37,515 nucleotides of DNA from Pseudomonadales bacterium (lineage in GTDB: Bacteria; Pseudomonadota; Gammaproteobacteria; Pseudomonadales; Ketobacteraceae): the NCBI GenBank assembly GCA_022361455.1, contig JAKSAW010000784.1:1-37515 (forward strand), in the 5' to 3' direction. A program made the translations under genes and the position numbers. Below are positions 29,758-37,515 of the stretch, one piece after another; positions within the stretch are counted from its first letter, which is position 1, and each line of letters opens with the position of its first letter. The notes under the pieces are model-generated. The model was not told the DNA's origin and did no database searches. It saw only the letters and a program-made list of their open reading frames with translations.

Positions 29758-30882
29758 ATGAAACTTTTTCGAATCGGCCTAATAATCAATCCGTTAGCGG
29801 GCATTGGTGGTGCTGTGGGTCTGAAAGGCAGCGATGGTGAGGTGGTGGTGAGAGAAGCTCTTGCCTTAGGTGCGGAAAAACGCGCCCCTGTGCGTGTACA
29901 ACAAGTTTTGCAGCGACTAGAACCTTATAAAGAAGCGTTACAGATTGTGACGGCGCCGGGTGAAATGGGGGCAGATGTCTGTCAAGCGCTGGGTTTTGAC
30001 TATTCGGAAGTTGGCCAGTTAAGCGAGCACACTTTAACAACTGCTGCAGATACAGAGCGTTTAACTCAGGAAATCGTAGCTGCCAATGTCAAAGTATTAG
30101 TATTTGCAGGCGGAGATGGAACAGCTCGAAATATTGTTAACGTGATTCCAAAAGATCAGCTTTGTTTGGGCATACCAGCTGGCGTAAAAATTCATTCGGG
30201 AGTTTATGCGGTGAATGTTCACGGCGCCGCTGAAATTATTGAGCAATTGCTGAAAGGCGAGTTAGTTAGCGTGGCTGAGGGAGAAGTTCGTGATATCGAT
30301 GAAGAAGCCTTTCGTCACGGAGTTGTTCAAGCTAAGTACTATGGTGAATTATTAATACCAGTCGAGCATCGTTATTTGCAGCATGTAAAGTGTGGCGGTC
30401 GAGAGATTGAAGAGCTCGTGTTGCAGGATATTGCTGAATATTTAATTGAGCAGATGGATGAAGATACTGTTTATGTGATGGGGCCTGGCACCACAACTCG
30501 TGCGGTAATGGATGCACTTGGGCTAGAGAACACGCTTTTGGGTGTAGATCTTATTCAAGCTAAACAAGTGCTCGCCAATGATGTTACTGAACAACAGATT
30601 CTCGATTGTATTCACGGCAAGTCCGCAAAAATGATCGTTACCTTGATTGGTGGTCAGGGGCATATCTTTGGTCGCGGCAATCATCAAATTAGTCCCAAGG
30701 TTATCCGCCAGATCGGTTTAGAGAATATCGTTGTGATTTCGCCGAAAAGCAAACTTCAAGAACTTGAAGGTAGACCACTGTTGGTGGATACCTATGATGA
30801 AGCCTTGAATGAATCCTTGTCTGGACTTATTGAAGTGATCACAGGTTATGAGGACAGAGTCGCTTACCGGGTCGCTTTCTAA
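29758..30882 (+). CDS. ATP-NAD kinase family protein (COG3199-like)
   Basis: A 374-aa protein with a diacylglycerol/NAD-kinase-like fold. The N-terminus FRIGLIINPLAGIGGAVGLKGSDG and the VLVFAGGDGTARNIVNVI segment with the GGDGT nucleotide motif are diagnostic. Further family blocks are CLGIPAGVKIHSGVYAVN, DTVYVMGPGTTTRAVMDALG, LLGVDLIQ and TLIGGQGHIFGRGNHQISP. I chose ATG 29758 (GGAA 7 nt upstream); a TTG at 29740 adds six residues. The family is annotated as ATP-NAD kinase or AcoX-like, but true NAD phosphorylation has not been shown for most of this longer subgroup, so NadK identity is not claimed. It converges on the TRIC-like gene. Confidence 0.87.
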   Translation: MKLFRIGLIINPLAGIGGAVGLKGSDGEVVVREALALGAEKRAPVRVQQVLQRLEPYKEALQIVTAPGEMGADVCQALGFDYSEVGQLSEHTLTTAADTERLTQEIVAANVKVLVFAGGDGTARNIVNVIPKDQLCLGIPAGVKIHSGVYAVNVHGAAEIIEQLLKGELVSVAEGEVRDIDEEAFRHGVVQAKYYGELLIPVEHRYLQHVKCGGREIEELVLQDIAEYLIEQMDEDTVYVMGPGTTTRAVMDALGLENTLLGVDLIQAKQVLANDVTEQQILDCIHGKSAKMIVTLIGGQGHIFGRGNHQISPKVIRQIGLENIVVISPKSKLQELEGRPLLVDTYDEALNESLSGLIEVITGYEDRVAYRVAF

Positions 30883-30903
30883 ACTCTAAAACATGACATC
30901 GGA

Positions 30904-31500
30904 TTAGTTATTAAGCTTTGGCAAGCGCCAGTTTTTTTCAATGGCTAGGATTCGCAAAAGTGTCACGACACTAATGCACAGGATCATGCCGACCCATTCT
31001 TGATCGAGTTCCTCTGCAAATATCCAGTAAAGCACTCCACCTAATATTGAGGCGGTGGCGTATATTTCTTGCTTGAGAATGAACGGTGCCTGGCCACACA
31101 GAATATCGCGAATCATGCCGCCAAAGGTGCCTGTAGCGACCCCCATTAAGATGGCTACGGTCGCTGACATACCGCTATCGATCGCAATTTGGCAACCAAT
31201 CACCGTAAACAACCCCAAACCAAAAGCATCGGACCAAAGTAACCAGCGATTGACGATTATTTTCGATAAGAATGGAAAGCTAAGTACACCGGTGGCTAAA
31301 GCAATCCATATGTACACGTTATCATTGATCCAAAATACCGGCACTCGCCCAAGGACTAAATCACGAAAGGTGCCACCGCCGATAGCAGTTACTAATGCCA
31401 GCACTAATCCACCATACCAGTCCAGGCGCTTTTCTTTTGCTGCTAAAACCCCTGATAGGGCAAATACCGCCGTGCCGAACAAATCTAAAAAGTAGAACAT
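30904..31500 (-). CDS. TRIC-type/UPF0126 membrane protein (YicG-like)
   Basis: A 198-aa protein with seven predicted membrane helices in two homologous halves. Each half contains the family Gly-rich/Arg-Asp turn: AIGGGTFRDLVLGRVPVFW in the first and GTFGGMIRDILCGQAPFIL in the second. The opening LDLFGTAVFALSGVLAAKEK is typical. Prokaryotic TRIC homologues are trimeric potassium-permeable channels; many members (YicG, YadS) are also reported to affect glycine uptake, so the permeating substrate is uncertain. Gene length matches the family (about 200-210 aa). It is divergent from the DUF4397 lipoprotein gene. Confidence 0.9.
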   Translation of the reverse strand: MFYFLDLFGTAVFALSGVLAAKEKRLDWYGGLVLALVTAIGGGTFRDLVLGRVPVFWINDNVYIWIALATGVLSFPFLSKIIVNRWLLWSDAFGLGLFTVIGCQIAIDSGMSATVAILMGVATGTFGGMIRDILCGQAPFILKQEIYATASILGGVLYWIFAEELDQEWVGMILCISVVTLLRILAIEKNWRLPKLNN

Positions 31501-31628
31501 AGCTTGGATATCAATTTATTGGGTCGTTAACTTATTTTTCACATCTAGTTCGCGATTAGTTTACATGACCCTCACTACGATCCCCACCACGAGCAGTAAA
31601 ATTCAATCACGTAACTATGGTGGAAACT

Positions 31629-32975
31629 ATGAAAAAACTCGGTTTAGGGGTAATCGCATTATCAACCTCCTTATTGTGGGGCTGTGGTGGTGACAGTAAC
31701 AACAATTCAAGTGCGGACGAGGATCGTGCGCAAGCGGAAGCAGCAACTGCATCAGTGCGTGCGGTACATCTCTCTCCGGATGCACCTGCAGTAGATGTGC
31801 TAGTGAATGGTGATGTCGCTTTGGAAGATGTGGCTTATCGCGATGCTAGTGGATTCCTGGCTGTTGCTGAAGGAACTCAATCTCTTGCAGTAAACGTTGC
31901 TGATACTACAACAACTGTTATTAGTGCTGATTTAGCGTTAGCGGCAGATACCAAGTACACGGTGTTGGCTGTTAATAATGTTGCCAGTATTGAGCCATTG
32001 GTAATTACTGATACTGATACGCCTGCCGATGGCTTCGCACAAATCACCGTTGTTCACGGTGCGCCAGCAGCTCCTGCAGTCGATGTTTACGTGAGCGCAC
32101 CTGACGCAGACTTTAGTGGTTTATCTGCAACATTATCTAATATCCCTTTTAAAGCGGTATCTGATGAGCTTGAAGTCCCAGCTGGAGACTATCGAGTGCG
32201 TGTTACTCTAAACGGCGAGTCTGATGTGATCTATGACTCTGGCGCTTTGGCCTTAGCGGACGGTGTTGAGTACATTGCGGTAGCGTCTGAGGTTAGCGAA
32301 GGGCTTTCACCTATTGGTCTCACTGTATTGACCGACATTGATAGCACACCATTTGTGTTGGTAGACGATGCGCGTACTCGTGTACGAGTAGCCCACGCTT
32401 CAGCAGATGCTCCAGAAGTTGATGTATCTGTCGATTCTGCGGCAGTGCTTACCGATGTGCCTTTTGGTGTAGCATCAGGCTACTTAGAATTATTGGGCGA
32501 CACCTATAACATCGATGTTGCCGCGTCTTCTTCTGGTGCTAGTGTAATCAACGCCGATTTGGCTTTTGATGCTCGCCAAGACTACACGGTGATTGCGTTA
32601 AATGATCTTGCGAACATCGAAGCTTTGATCCTTGAAGACGATAACTCAGCTCCGGGCGATGGTAATGTCAAAGTTCGCCTAGTGCATGGCGCAAAATCTG
32701 CCGGTCTGGTCGATGTTTATATCACTGCTCCTGGCGCAGATATCAGCGCAATTGAGCCAAGCATCAGCGACTTCGCCTTCAAAGCAGATTCTGGTTACTT
32801 AGAAGTTGCCGCTGGCACCTATCAAGTGCGTATTACCGGCGCTGATAGCAAAGGTGTCGCCATCGATACAGGCGCATTGACTCTCGCTGCTGGTGTTGTG
32901 CGAACTGCAATTGCCTTAGATCCACCTCCAGCAAGTAGTGATTTTGGTGTATTGCTTCTGGAAGATCTCAACTAA
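31629..32975 (+). CDS. Lipoprotein with four DUF4397 domains
   Basis: A 448-aa protein from ATG 31629 (GGTGGA just upstream); an ATG at 31617 adds four residues. The signal peptide ends at a lipobox (LLWGC) followed by Gly-Gly, indicating a lipid-anchored, probably outer-membrane or surface protein. Four Ig-like DUF4397 units follow, each opening with a V.hlHssPdAPavDVyV-type strand: SVRAVHLSPDAPAVDVLVNG, TVVHGAPAAPAVDVYVSAP, RVAHASADAPEVDVSVDSA, RLVHGAKSAGLVDVYITAP. Units 1 and 3 resemble each other, as do 2 and 4, which suggests duplication of a pair. DUF4397 repeats are found in cell-surface proteins; no enzymatic residues are seen. A two-component system follows. Confidence 0.9.
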   Translation: MKKLGLGVIALSTSLLWGCGGDSNNNSSADEDRAQAEAATASVRAVHLSPDAPAVDVLVNGDVALEDVAYRDASGFLAVAEGTQSLAVNVADTTTTVISADLALAADTKYTVLAVNNVASIEPLVITDTDTPADGFAQITVVHGAPAAPAVDVYVSAPDADFSGLSATLSNIPFKAVSDELEVPAGDYRVRVTLNGESDVIYDSGALALADGVEYIAVASEVSEGLSPIGLTVLTDIDSTPFVLVDDARTRVRVAHASADAPEVDVSVDSAAVLTDVPFGVASGYLELLGDTYNIDVAASSSGASVINADLAFDARQDYTVIALNDLANIEALILEDDNSAPGDGNVKVRLVHGAKSAGLVDVYITAPGADISAIEPSISDFAFKADSGYLEVAAGTYQVRITGADSKGVAIDTGALTLAAGVVRTAIALDPPPASSDFGVLLLEDLN

Positions 32976-33060
32976 ACCTAGACAAGCGGTAGTCATTCGG
33001 CAGATGTCCTTGTCATCAAGGCTCTGCCGAACTTAGTCTACTAGTGAAGTCTAGGTTTTC
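32974..33060 (+). terminator. Long nested hairpin between DUF4397 gene and response regulator gene
   Basis: The outer arms AAACCTAGAC (32974-32983) and GTCTAGGTTT (33049-33058) pair perfectly. Inside, TTCGGCAGA (about 32996-33004) pairs with TCTGCCGAA (about 33023-33031), and within that CCTTG pairs with CAAGG around TCAT. After the outer arm comes a pyrimidine run TCTTTTTC. The outer stem plus T-rich tail can act as a terminator or attenuator. The first arm touches the DUF4397 stop and the last lies about 22 nt before the response-regulator ATG. Confidence 0.5.
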
Positions 33061-33079
33061 TTTTTCAGGGAGCGGGGCA

Positions 33080-33784
33080 ATGACCAATGTACATGAAATT
33101 CACGGGCGTGTATTAATCGTCGAAGACAATCGAGATATTGCTGCATTGCTTGTTGATTTTTTCACCGAGCAGGGACATATCGCTGACTACGCAAACGATG
33201 GCTTAACCGGATTGCATCTGGTGTCTGCCAACGATTATGACGTAATTATCCTAGACCTCGCTCTTCCTGGCATTGACGGCATTGACCTTTGCAAACGTAT
33301 TCGTACCGCTCTGAATAGCGATACGCCAATTCTAATGCTCACCGCCAGAGATTCGCTTAATGAAAAGCTTATTGGTTTTGATTCCGGCGCTGATGATTAT
33401 TTGGTGAAACCTTTTGAACTACTGGAGGTTCACGCACGAGTGCAGGCATTGTGGCGTCGTTCATTACATAGCAATCGCTCCGAACTCGCAGTGTCTAATT
33501 TAACGCTTGATTTGAAAACCCTGACGGTGGAACGCAGTGATCAAGCTATCAAGCTAAACCCTGTGCGCTTAAAAATATTGCGACTTCTGATGGAAAATTC
33601 CCATCGGGTCGTTACCCGTCGTGAACTGGAAACCTACGTTTGGGGCGACGAGCCTACGGAAAGCGATGCGCTTAGAACTCATTTGTCAGCCATACGGCAG
33701 GCAGTGGACAAACCTTTCAATAATAAACTTCTGCACACCGTGCACGGCATAGGTTACAGACTCTTCGATGAAACGGCTGCTTAA
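33080..33784 (+). CDS. OmpR/PhoB-family response regulator
   Basis: A 234-aa protein from ATG 33080, preceded by AGGGAGCGGGG; a GTG at 33044 is less likely. The receiver domain (about 8-120) shows VLIVEDNRDIAALL (acidic pair), phospho-acceptor D59 in VIILDLALPG, T in LMLTARD and K in DDYLVKPFELLEV. The C-terminal winged helix (about 135-232) has the expected NPVRLKILRLLMENSHRVVTRRELETYVWGDE, then LRTHLSAIRQAVDKPF and LLHTVHGIGYRLF. It should bind DNA after phosphorylation by the kinase encoded next. Its stop codon lies within the kinase gene (17-bp overlap). Confidence 0.95.
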   Translation: MTNVHEIHGRVLIVEDNRDIAALLVDFFTEQGHIADYANDGLTGLHLVSANDYDVIILDLALPGIDGIDLCKRIRTALNSDTPILMLTARDSLNEKLIGFDSGADDYLVKPFELLEVHARVQALWRRSLHSNRSELAVSNLTLDLKTLTVERSDQAIKLNPVRLKILRLLMENSHRVVTRRELETYVWGDEPTESDALRTHLSAIRQAVDKPFNNKLLHTVHGIGYRLFDETAA

Positions 33785-35069
33785 GGTTTTTGACTTTAGT
33801 GTGGTACAGCGCTGGTTTATTCAAGCGTTGTTTATTGTCTTTGCTGTGTTGTTGAGTATCTTCACGGTCACATTGATCTTAGAAAAAAGCTTAGTAAAGC
33901 AGGCGCTCGAGTTAGAGGCCGAGGCTTTTATTGAAAGCTACCGACTTGATGAAAATTTTCCTCTGCCGCGCACACGTAATCTAATCGGTTATTTAAGTCT
34001 GCCGGGTAATCCAGCCCAACTACCTGATGAAATTGCTGATCTTTATCCAGGCCTGTATCCCGAGATTGCTTTCGAACAAAGGGAGTTACCCGTTCCTGTG
34101 TTCGTGAAAGATTTCGACGGTAACCGTTTGTACCTGGTATTTGAGGGTGCCAACGTGGATCGATTAGTTGGTATTTTTGGATTGGTGCCACTGTCGGTGT
34201 TACTCATCATTATCTACACTAGTAGCTGGATTGCCTATCGAATCACCTGGCGCGCTGTATCCCCCATTTTGAGTATCGCAAAAAATATTCGTGAGTCGGA
34301 TCCAGATGGGCCATCCCTTTCTTTGCCTATGGGGCGATTATCTGGAGAGACTAGAGAGTTAGCTTTGGCTCTTGAGGATTACGCTGAGCGTATTGATAAT
34401 TTTGTTGAACGTGAGCGCCAATTTACTGCAGACGTGAGTCATGAACTTCGTACACCGATGACCATTATTGATGGTGCCGCCCAGTTTTTAGCGACCGAAA
34501 ATGGCTTGAGCCTGAAAGGCGCTGAACGAGTACAAATGATCCGCAGAGCCTGCAGCGACGTTAATGAGATGATTACGGCTTTCCTCATGCTAGCTCGCGA
34601 AGAGGCTGAGAAAACCACGCTGCTTATTGATGTGGCTGATGTGGTGGAATCCGAGATGGTGAAGCTACATAACGTGTTGGATAAAGATGACCTGAAGTTG
34701 AAGGTCGATATTCAACAAGAAATGAAAACCGATACTCCCAAAAATGTCCTAGAAATCATTTTGGGGAATCTATGCCGTAATGCATACAAATACACTGAAA
34801 AAGGCGAGATCAGTGTGGCGGTAACGGGTTCTTCAATTACGGTTTCAGATACAGGAAGAGGCATCCCTGAAGATATATTGCCTACTATTTTCAAGCGACA
34901 CGTACGCGGTCGAGGTCATCAACAAGCGGGAGAGGGTATTGGACTAGCCATTGTAAAGCGCTTATGCGATCAGTTTCAGTGGAATATCTCCATCGCTAAT
35001 CAATCAACCGGTGGTGTATTAGTTACCTTATCCCAGGCGCCTTCTGTTTGGCAGCAGGCTTCAAACTAA
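33768..35069 (+). CDS. Membrane sensor histidine kinase
   Basis: A 433-aa protein with two membrane helices (about 17-39 and 135-155) flanking a periplasmic sensor domain of about 95 residues, rich in Pro/Leu/Glu (GYLSLPGNPAQLPDEIADLYPG). A HAMP-like linker follows. The H-box is TADVSHELRTPM with His225 as phospho-acceptor, the N-box NLCRNAYKYTEKG, G1 SDTGRGIPEDI and G2 GEGIGLAIVKRLC. All catalytic motifs are intact. The small sensor domain is not recognisable and the stimulus is unknown. The gene is translationally coupled to the regulator, and the DUF4397 lipoprotein upstream could be a target or sensory accessory (inference). Confidence 0.94.
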   Translation: MKRLLKVFDFSVVQRWFIQALFIVFAVLLSIFTVTLILEKSLVKQALELEAEAFIESYRLDENFPLPRTRNLIGYLSLPGNPAQLPDEIADLYPGLYPEIAFEQRELPVPVFVKDFDGNRLYLVFEGANVDRLVGIFGLVPLSVLLIIIYTSSWIAYRITWRAVSPILSIAKNIRESDPDGPSLSLPMGRLSGETRELALALEDYAERIDNFVERERQFTADVSHELRTPMTIIDGAAQFLATENGLSLKGAERVQMIRRACSDVNEMITAFLMLAREEAEKTTLLIDVADVVESEMVKLHNVLDKDDLKLKVDIQQEMKTDTPKNVLEIILGNLCRNAYKYTEKGEISVAVTGSSITVSDTGRGIPEDILPTIFKRHVRGRGHQQAGEGIGLAIVKRLCDQFQWNISIANQSTGGVLVTLSQAPSVWQQASN

Positions 35070-35108
35070 TTCAATCTAAGTTTATCTGATGTAGTAAACT
35101 AGCGCCCT

Positions 35109-36074
35109 ATGGGACTAGTTATAGATTTTATCGAGCAGTTTATTGGTGAATTGAATGGCCAAGCGGTTAGCCAGGGCGGTAGCCTCCTGGATTCTGACTG
35201 TCAGCGAATCTTTCATGGCCGTGGCCACACCTTCGAAGGGCTGGATTTTGTCACTGTGGATTGGTATCCACCATTAATTTGGATCACTTTATTTAAAGAT
35301 CCGGGTGATTCTTGGCTCGCAGAATTCAGATCCCAATTACTCAAACTCGAATCTCTAGTTGCTAAGCATCAAATCTCGGCTCACATTCAAATGCGCTATT
35401 TATCAGGTTCTCCCGTTGAGCATGTCTATGGTGAACCGATTAAGCAGTTGATTGTTAAGGAGCAGGGAATGCAATATGCCGTTAAATTTGGTGGTCAGCA
35501 AAACACTGGATTGTTTCTAGATATGGCCCAAGGACGTCAATGGGTGCGAGAACATAGTGCGGGTGCAAATGTATTGAATCTATTCTCATATACCTGTGCA
35601 TTTTCCGTAGCTGCAATCATCGGCAATGCTCGCCAAGTGATAAACCTTGATATGGCAAAAGGGGCGTTGAATTGGGGACGGGAAAATCATCGCCTTAATC
35701 ATTTGCCCATGGATCGGGTTAAGTTTTTTGCCCATGATGTGCTTCGCTCCTGGGGGAAGATGCGAAAGTTTGCGCCCTATGATCTCATTATTATCGATCC
35801 GCCCAGTTTTCAGAAGGGGAGCTTTGTTGCTACAAAGGATTATGCCAAGCTACCTCGGCGTCTAAATGAGTTGATATCTGAAAATGGCATTGTCATGACT
35901 TGCTTAAATGCGCCTGAACTTGATTCAGAATTCTTAAAGCGATTGATGGCGGAACACGGCTTTCGTTTTCTCGAACGAATTGATAATCCCGCAGTGTTTA
36001 AAGAGATTGATCCGGAAAAGGGTTTGAAGGTTTTGCTTTTTGAGCAAGGCGATGAAGCTACTAACTGCATTTAA
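35109..36074 (+). CDS. Class I SAM-dependent RNA methyltransferase, RlmI-like catalytic domain
   Basis: A 321-aa protein. The catalytic Rossmann domain begins at about residue 110 with QLIVKEQGMQYAVKFGGQQN and TGLFLDMAQGRQWV, a hallmark of the RlmI/Methyltrans_SAM group. It continues with NVLNLFSYTCAFSVAA (motif I), VINLDMAKGALNWGRENHRLN (motif II) and DLIIIDPPSFQKGSF (motif IV DPPSF), typical of rRNA cytosine-C5/guanine-N2 methyltransferases. The N-terminal 100 residues lack the PUA domain of E. coli RlmI, so the target RNA may differ. No Shine-Dalgarno is visible and TAAACT lies 8 nt before the ATG, suggesting a leaderless or very short-leader mRNA. Confidence 0.85.
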   Translation: MGLVIDFIEQFIGELNGQAVSQGGSLLDSDCQRIFHGRGHTFEGLDFVTVDWYPPLIWITLFKDPGDSWLAEFRSQLLKLESLVAKHQISAHIQMRYLSGSPVEHVYGEPIKQLIVKEQGMQYAVKFGGQQNTGLFLDMAQGRQWVREHSAGANVLNLFSYTCAFSVAAIIGNARQVINLDMAKGALNWGRENHRLNHLPMDRVKFFAHDVLRSWGKMRKFAPYDLIIIDPPSFQKGSFVATKDYAKLPRRLNELISENGIVMTCLNAPELDSEFLKRLMAEHGFRFLERIDNPAVFKEIDPEKGLKVLLFEQGDEATNCI

Positions 36075-36078
36075 GCAA

Positions 36079-36528
36079 TTAACATTGATGGCCCATTTCG
36101 AAAAAGGTTTTCATGACTTGAGTGAGTTGATCTGACGATTTCGATCTTAGTGCGCGACGAATGTGTTCGATCATCGTAATGCGCTCTTGGGCTTCGAAGG
36201 ACGGTGCTTCTTGGGAGTGATCTTCTGGACTAAATTGTGTGGTTGATATGGTGCCCAATAATACGACAGTTTTGGAGCTCAAAATGGCCTGGTCGATTGC
36301 TTCTTGGCGTATAGTGGAGTGATAACGAATATAACCCTCTTCAGCCAGCCAAAGAAATGCGCCTAAACAGGCTTCGTGGCGCTTGCTGTGCAACCCGAAT
36401 TCATCCACATGATCCTCGCCGATGAGGTCCTCCACATAAAGTTCCACTTTACGCGGAAAACTTTGGTGGAGGCTCAATAATGCTTGGGCAGTATCCTTGT
36501 AGAAATCTATCAGGTGTAGGTCAGCCAT
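36079..36528 (-). CDS. Conserved-looking protein of unknown function, coupled to alaA
   Basis: A 149-aa soluble protein whose start overlaps the end of alaA by 8 bp, so it is probably co-translated with it. The sequence is mainly helical: LHLIDFYKDTAQALLSLHQSF, RKVELYVEDLIGEDHVDEFGLHSKRHEACLGAFLWLAEEGYIRY (two segments), then a C-terminal helix with IEHIRRALRSKSSDQLTQVM. The middle (ACLGAFLWLAEEGYIRYHS) reads like a small winged-helix fragment, which is only a guess. No signal peptide or membrane segment; the end is Cys. It converges on the methyltransferase gene with a 4-bp gap and no terminator between. Confidence 0.75.
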   Translation of the reverse strand: MADLHLIDFYKDTAQALLSLHQSFPRKVELYVEDLIGEDHVDEFGLHSKRHEACLGAFLWLAEEGYIRYHSTIRQEAIDQAILSSKTVVLLGTISTTQFSPEDHSQEAPSFEAQERITMIEHIRRALRSKSSDQLTQVMKTFFEMGHQC

Positions 36529-37515
36529 TTCGAGACATTTTATATCCGTTATTCTTGCGGTAGCGTTCTAAGAAGTGACCCACGCGTAAAATGGATTCCT
36601 TTAAGTCTTCTTCCCTTGGGAGAAACACGATCCGCATATGATCTGGGTTTGGCCAGTTAAAAGCGGTACCTTGGACTAGTAACACTTTTTCCTGCATCAA
36701 TAATTCGAGAATTAAATCCTGATCGTCTTCCACTGGGTACATACTACGATCGAGTTTTGGAAAAACGTACATGGCCCCTTTGGGTTTGACGCAAGATACA
36801 CCGGGAATATCGTTGAGCATACTCCAAGCTAGGTCACGTTGCCGGCAGAGCCGTCCTTCAGGTTTAACCAAGTCATTAATACTCTGATAGCCGCCCAGCG
36901 CTGTTTGTATTGCATGCTGCGAAGGTACATTGGCGCACAGTCGCATGGAGGCGAGCATTTCCAAGCCTTCCATATAGTTGCGAGCTAGGCGCATGTTGCC
37001 GCTTATCACCATCCAGCCTGCGCGGTAACCAGCAACACGATAAGACTTGGAAAGGCCATTCATGGTAACGAATACCAGATCATCCGCTAATGATGCGGTA
37101 GAGGTGTGCACCGTATCATCGAACAATACTTTGTCGTAGATTTCATCGGAAAACACGATCAGTTTGTGTTGGCGAGCTATTTCAACAAGCTCTTCCAAAA
37201 CTTCTTTCGGGTAAACGGAACCCGTTGGATTGTTGGGGTTAATAATCACCAACGCCCGAGTTTTATCAGTAATCTTGCCTTTGATATCTTGAATGTCTGG
37301 ATACCAATCACTTTGCTCATCGCTGAGGTAGTGAACCGGGGTTCCGCCAGAGAGTCGCACTGCTGCTGTCCACAACGGATAGTCAGGAGCAGGGATCAAT
37401 ACTTCATCGCCATTATTGAGCAATGCTTGCATGGCCATTACGATGAGTTCGCTAACACCATTGCCAAGGAACACGTCTTCAATAGTGACGCCGGGAATCT
37501 GTTTCTCTTGGCAAT
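36521..37515 (-). CDS. alaA: Alanine-synthesising aminotransferase AlaA (start outside window)
   Basis: The frame is open to the right edge; the visible part begins CQEKQIPGVTIEDVFLGNGV, so about 80 N-terminal residues are missing. It is a class I/II fold-type I PLP aminotransferase: ELIVMAMQALLNNGDEVLIP, APDYPLWTAAVRLSGG, VIINPNNPTGSVY (substrate/PLP pocket), FSDEIYDKVLFDD and the PLP lysine in MNGLSKSYRVAGYRAGWM. Blocks such as EGLEMLASMRLCANVPSQHA, GVSCVKPKGAMYVFPKLD and LLVQGTAFNWPNPDHMRI match E. coli AlaA closely as I recall it. It makes alanine from pyruvate and glutamate. The following 149-aa gene overlaps its stop. Confidence 0.94.
   Translation of the reverse strand, partial: CQEKQIPGVTIEDVFLGNGVSELIVMAMQALLNNGDEVLIPAPDYPLWTAAVRLSGGTPVHYLSDEQSDWYPDIQDIKGKITDKTRALVIINPNNPTGSVYPKEVLEELVEIARQHKLIVFSDEIYDKVLFDDTVHTSTASLADDLVFVTMNGLSKSYRVAGYRAGWMVISGNMRLARNYMEGLEMLASMRLCANVPSQHAIQTALGGYQSINDLVKPEGRLCRQRDLAWSMLNDIPGVSCVKPKGAMYVFPKLDRSMYPVEDDQDLILELLMQEKVLLVQGTAFNWPNPDHMRIVFLPREEDLKESILRVGHFLERYRKNNGYKMSRNG

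Noticed and set aside
31055..31495. 146-codon frame antisense to the TRIC-like membrane protein gene
   Set aside because: It mirrors a clear membrane-protein gene; its translation is Pro/Lys/Ser-rich without family pattern or ribosome site.
1..37515. Mobile elements, CRISPR arrays, tRNA/rRNA genes
   Set aside because: No transposase, integrase, regularly spaced repeats or tRNA-like cloverleaf sequence was recognised on either strand.

Overview
The window reads as a chromosomal segment of a free-living, probably aquatic gammaproteobacterium. Support for this comes from a gammaproteobacterial housekeeping set (EpmC-type EF-P hydroxylase, GreB, TusA, PdxB, AlaA, Xni-type nuclease), two large cyclic-di-GMP enzymes, and a TolQ/TolR/TonB-like motor cluster with TPR lipoproteins. 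I cannot name the genus. I found no tRNA, rRNA, CRISPR array, insertion sequence, integrase or phage gene, so this looks like resident chromosome.

Layout. 1-3.2 kb: the end of a MaoC-type hydratase gene, an ABM-domain protein, an AmpG/PAT-type MFS transporter followed by a TusA-like protein, and an unknown gene on the minus strand. 3.5-9.65 kb: a same-strand run epmC - exported protein - greB - SDR - apbE - PAS/GGDEF/EAL with short gaps or overlaps, closed by a clear intrinsic terminator. 9.66-14.63 kb: all-alpha dUTPase, SRAP/YedK, an MpaB-family oxygenase behind a good sigma70-like promoter, and a REC-PAS-GGDEF-EAL protein. 14.6-25.7 kb: ten minus-strand genes, mostly overlapping or separated by a few bases. 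These encode a 1060-aa TPR lipoprotein, a TPR lipoprotein, a small exported protein, a TolQ/ExbB homologue, two TolR/ExbD homologues, an AgmX/TonB-like transducer, a TlpA-like thioredoxin, an acidic single-pass protein and a 714-aa TPR/coiled-coil protein. 26-29.5 kb: 5'-3' exonuclease, fructosamine-kinase-family protein, pdxB, and a small conserved-looking protein. 29.7-37.5 kb: ATP-NAD-kinase-family protein, a TRIC/UPF0126 membrane protein, a four-domain DUF4397 lipoprotein, a response regulator/sensor kinase pair, an RlmI-like methyltransferase, an unknown 149-aa protein and alaA (running off the right edge).

The most interesting region is the 11-kb motor cluster. Its content resembles the Agl/Glt envelope-spanning core described for Myxococcus gliding (one TolQ, two TolR, AgmX/GltG/GltJ-type TonB protein, TPR proteins). 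One of its two ExbD/TolR subunits has Asn in place of the proton-carrying Asp, and the other keeps the Asp. The cluster also contains a periplasmic thioredoxin, although its mature secreted proteins are almost cysteine-free. I expect it to be an inner-membrane proton-driven motor coupled through the periplasm to outer-membrane TPR lipoproteins. The physiological output cannot be read from sequence.

Several nucleic-acid structures are also visible: a 17-bp bidirectional terminator overlapping the pdxB stop, a 13-bp perfect hairpin at the convergent 3' end of the motor cluster, a hairpin that would cover the Shine-Dalgarno of the REC-GGDEF-EAL gene, a nested hairpin between the DUF4397 gene and the two-component genes, and an 18-nt motif found twice in non-coding DNA.
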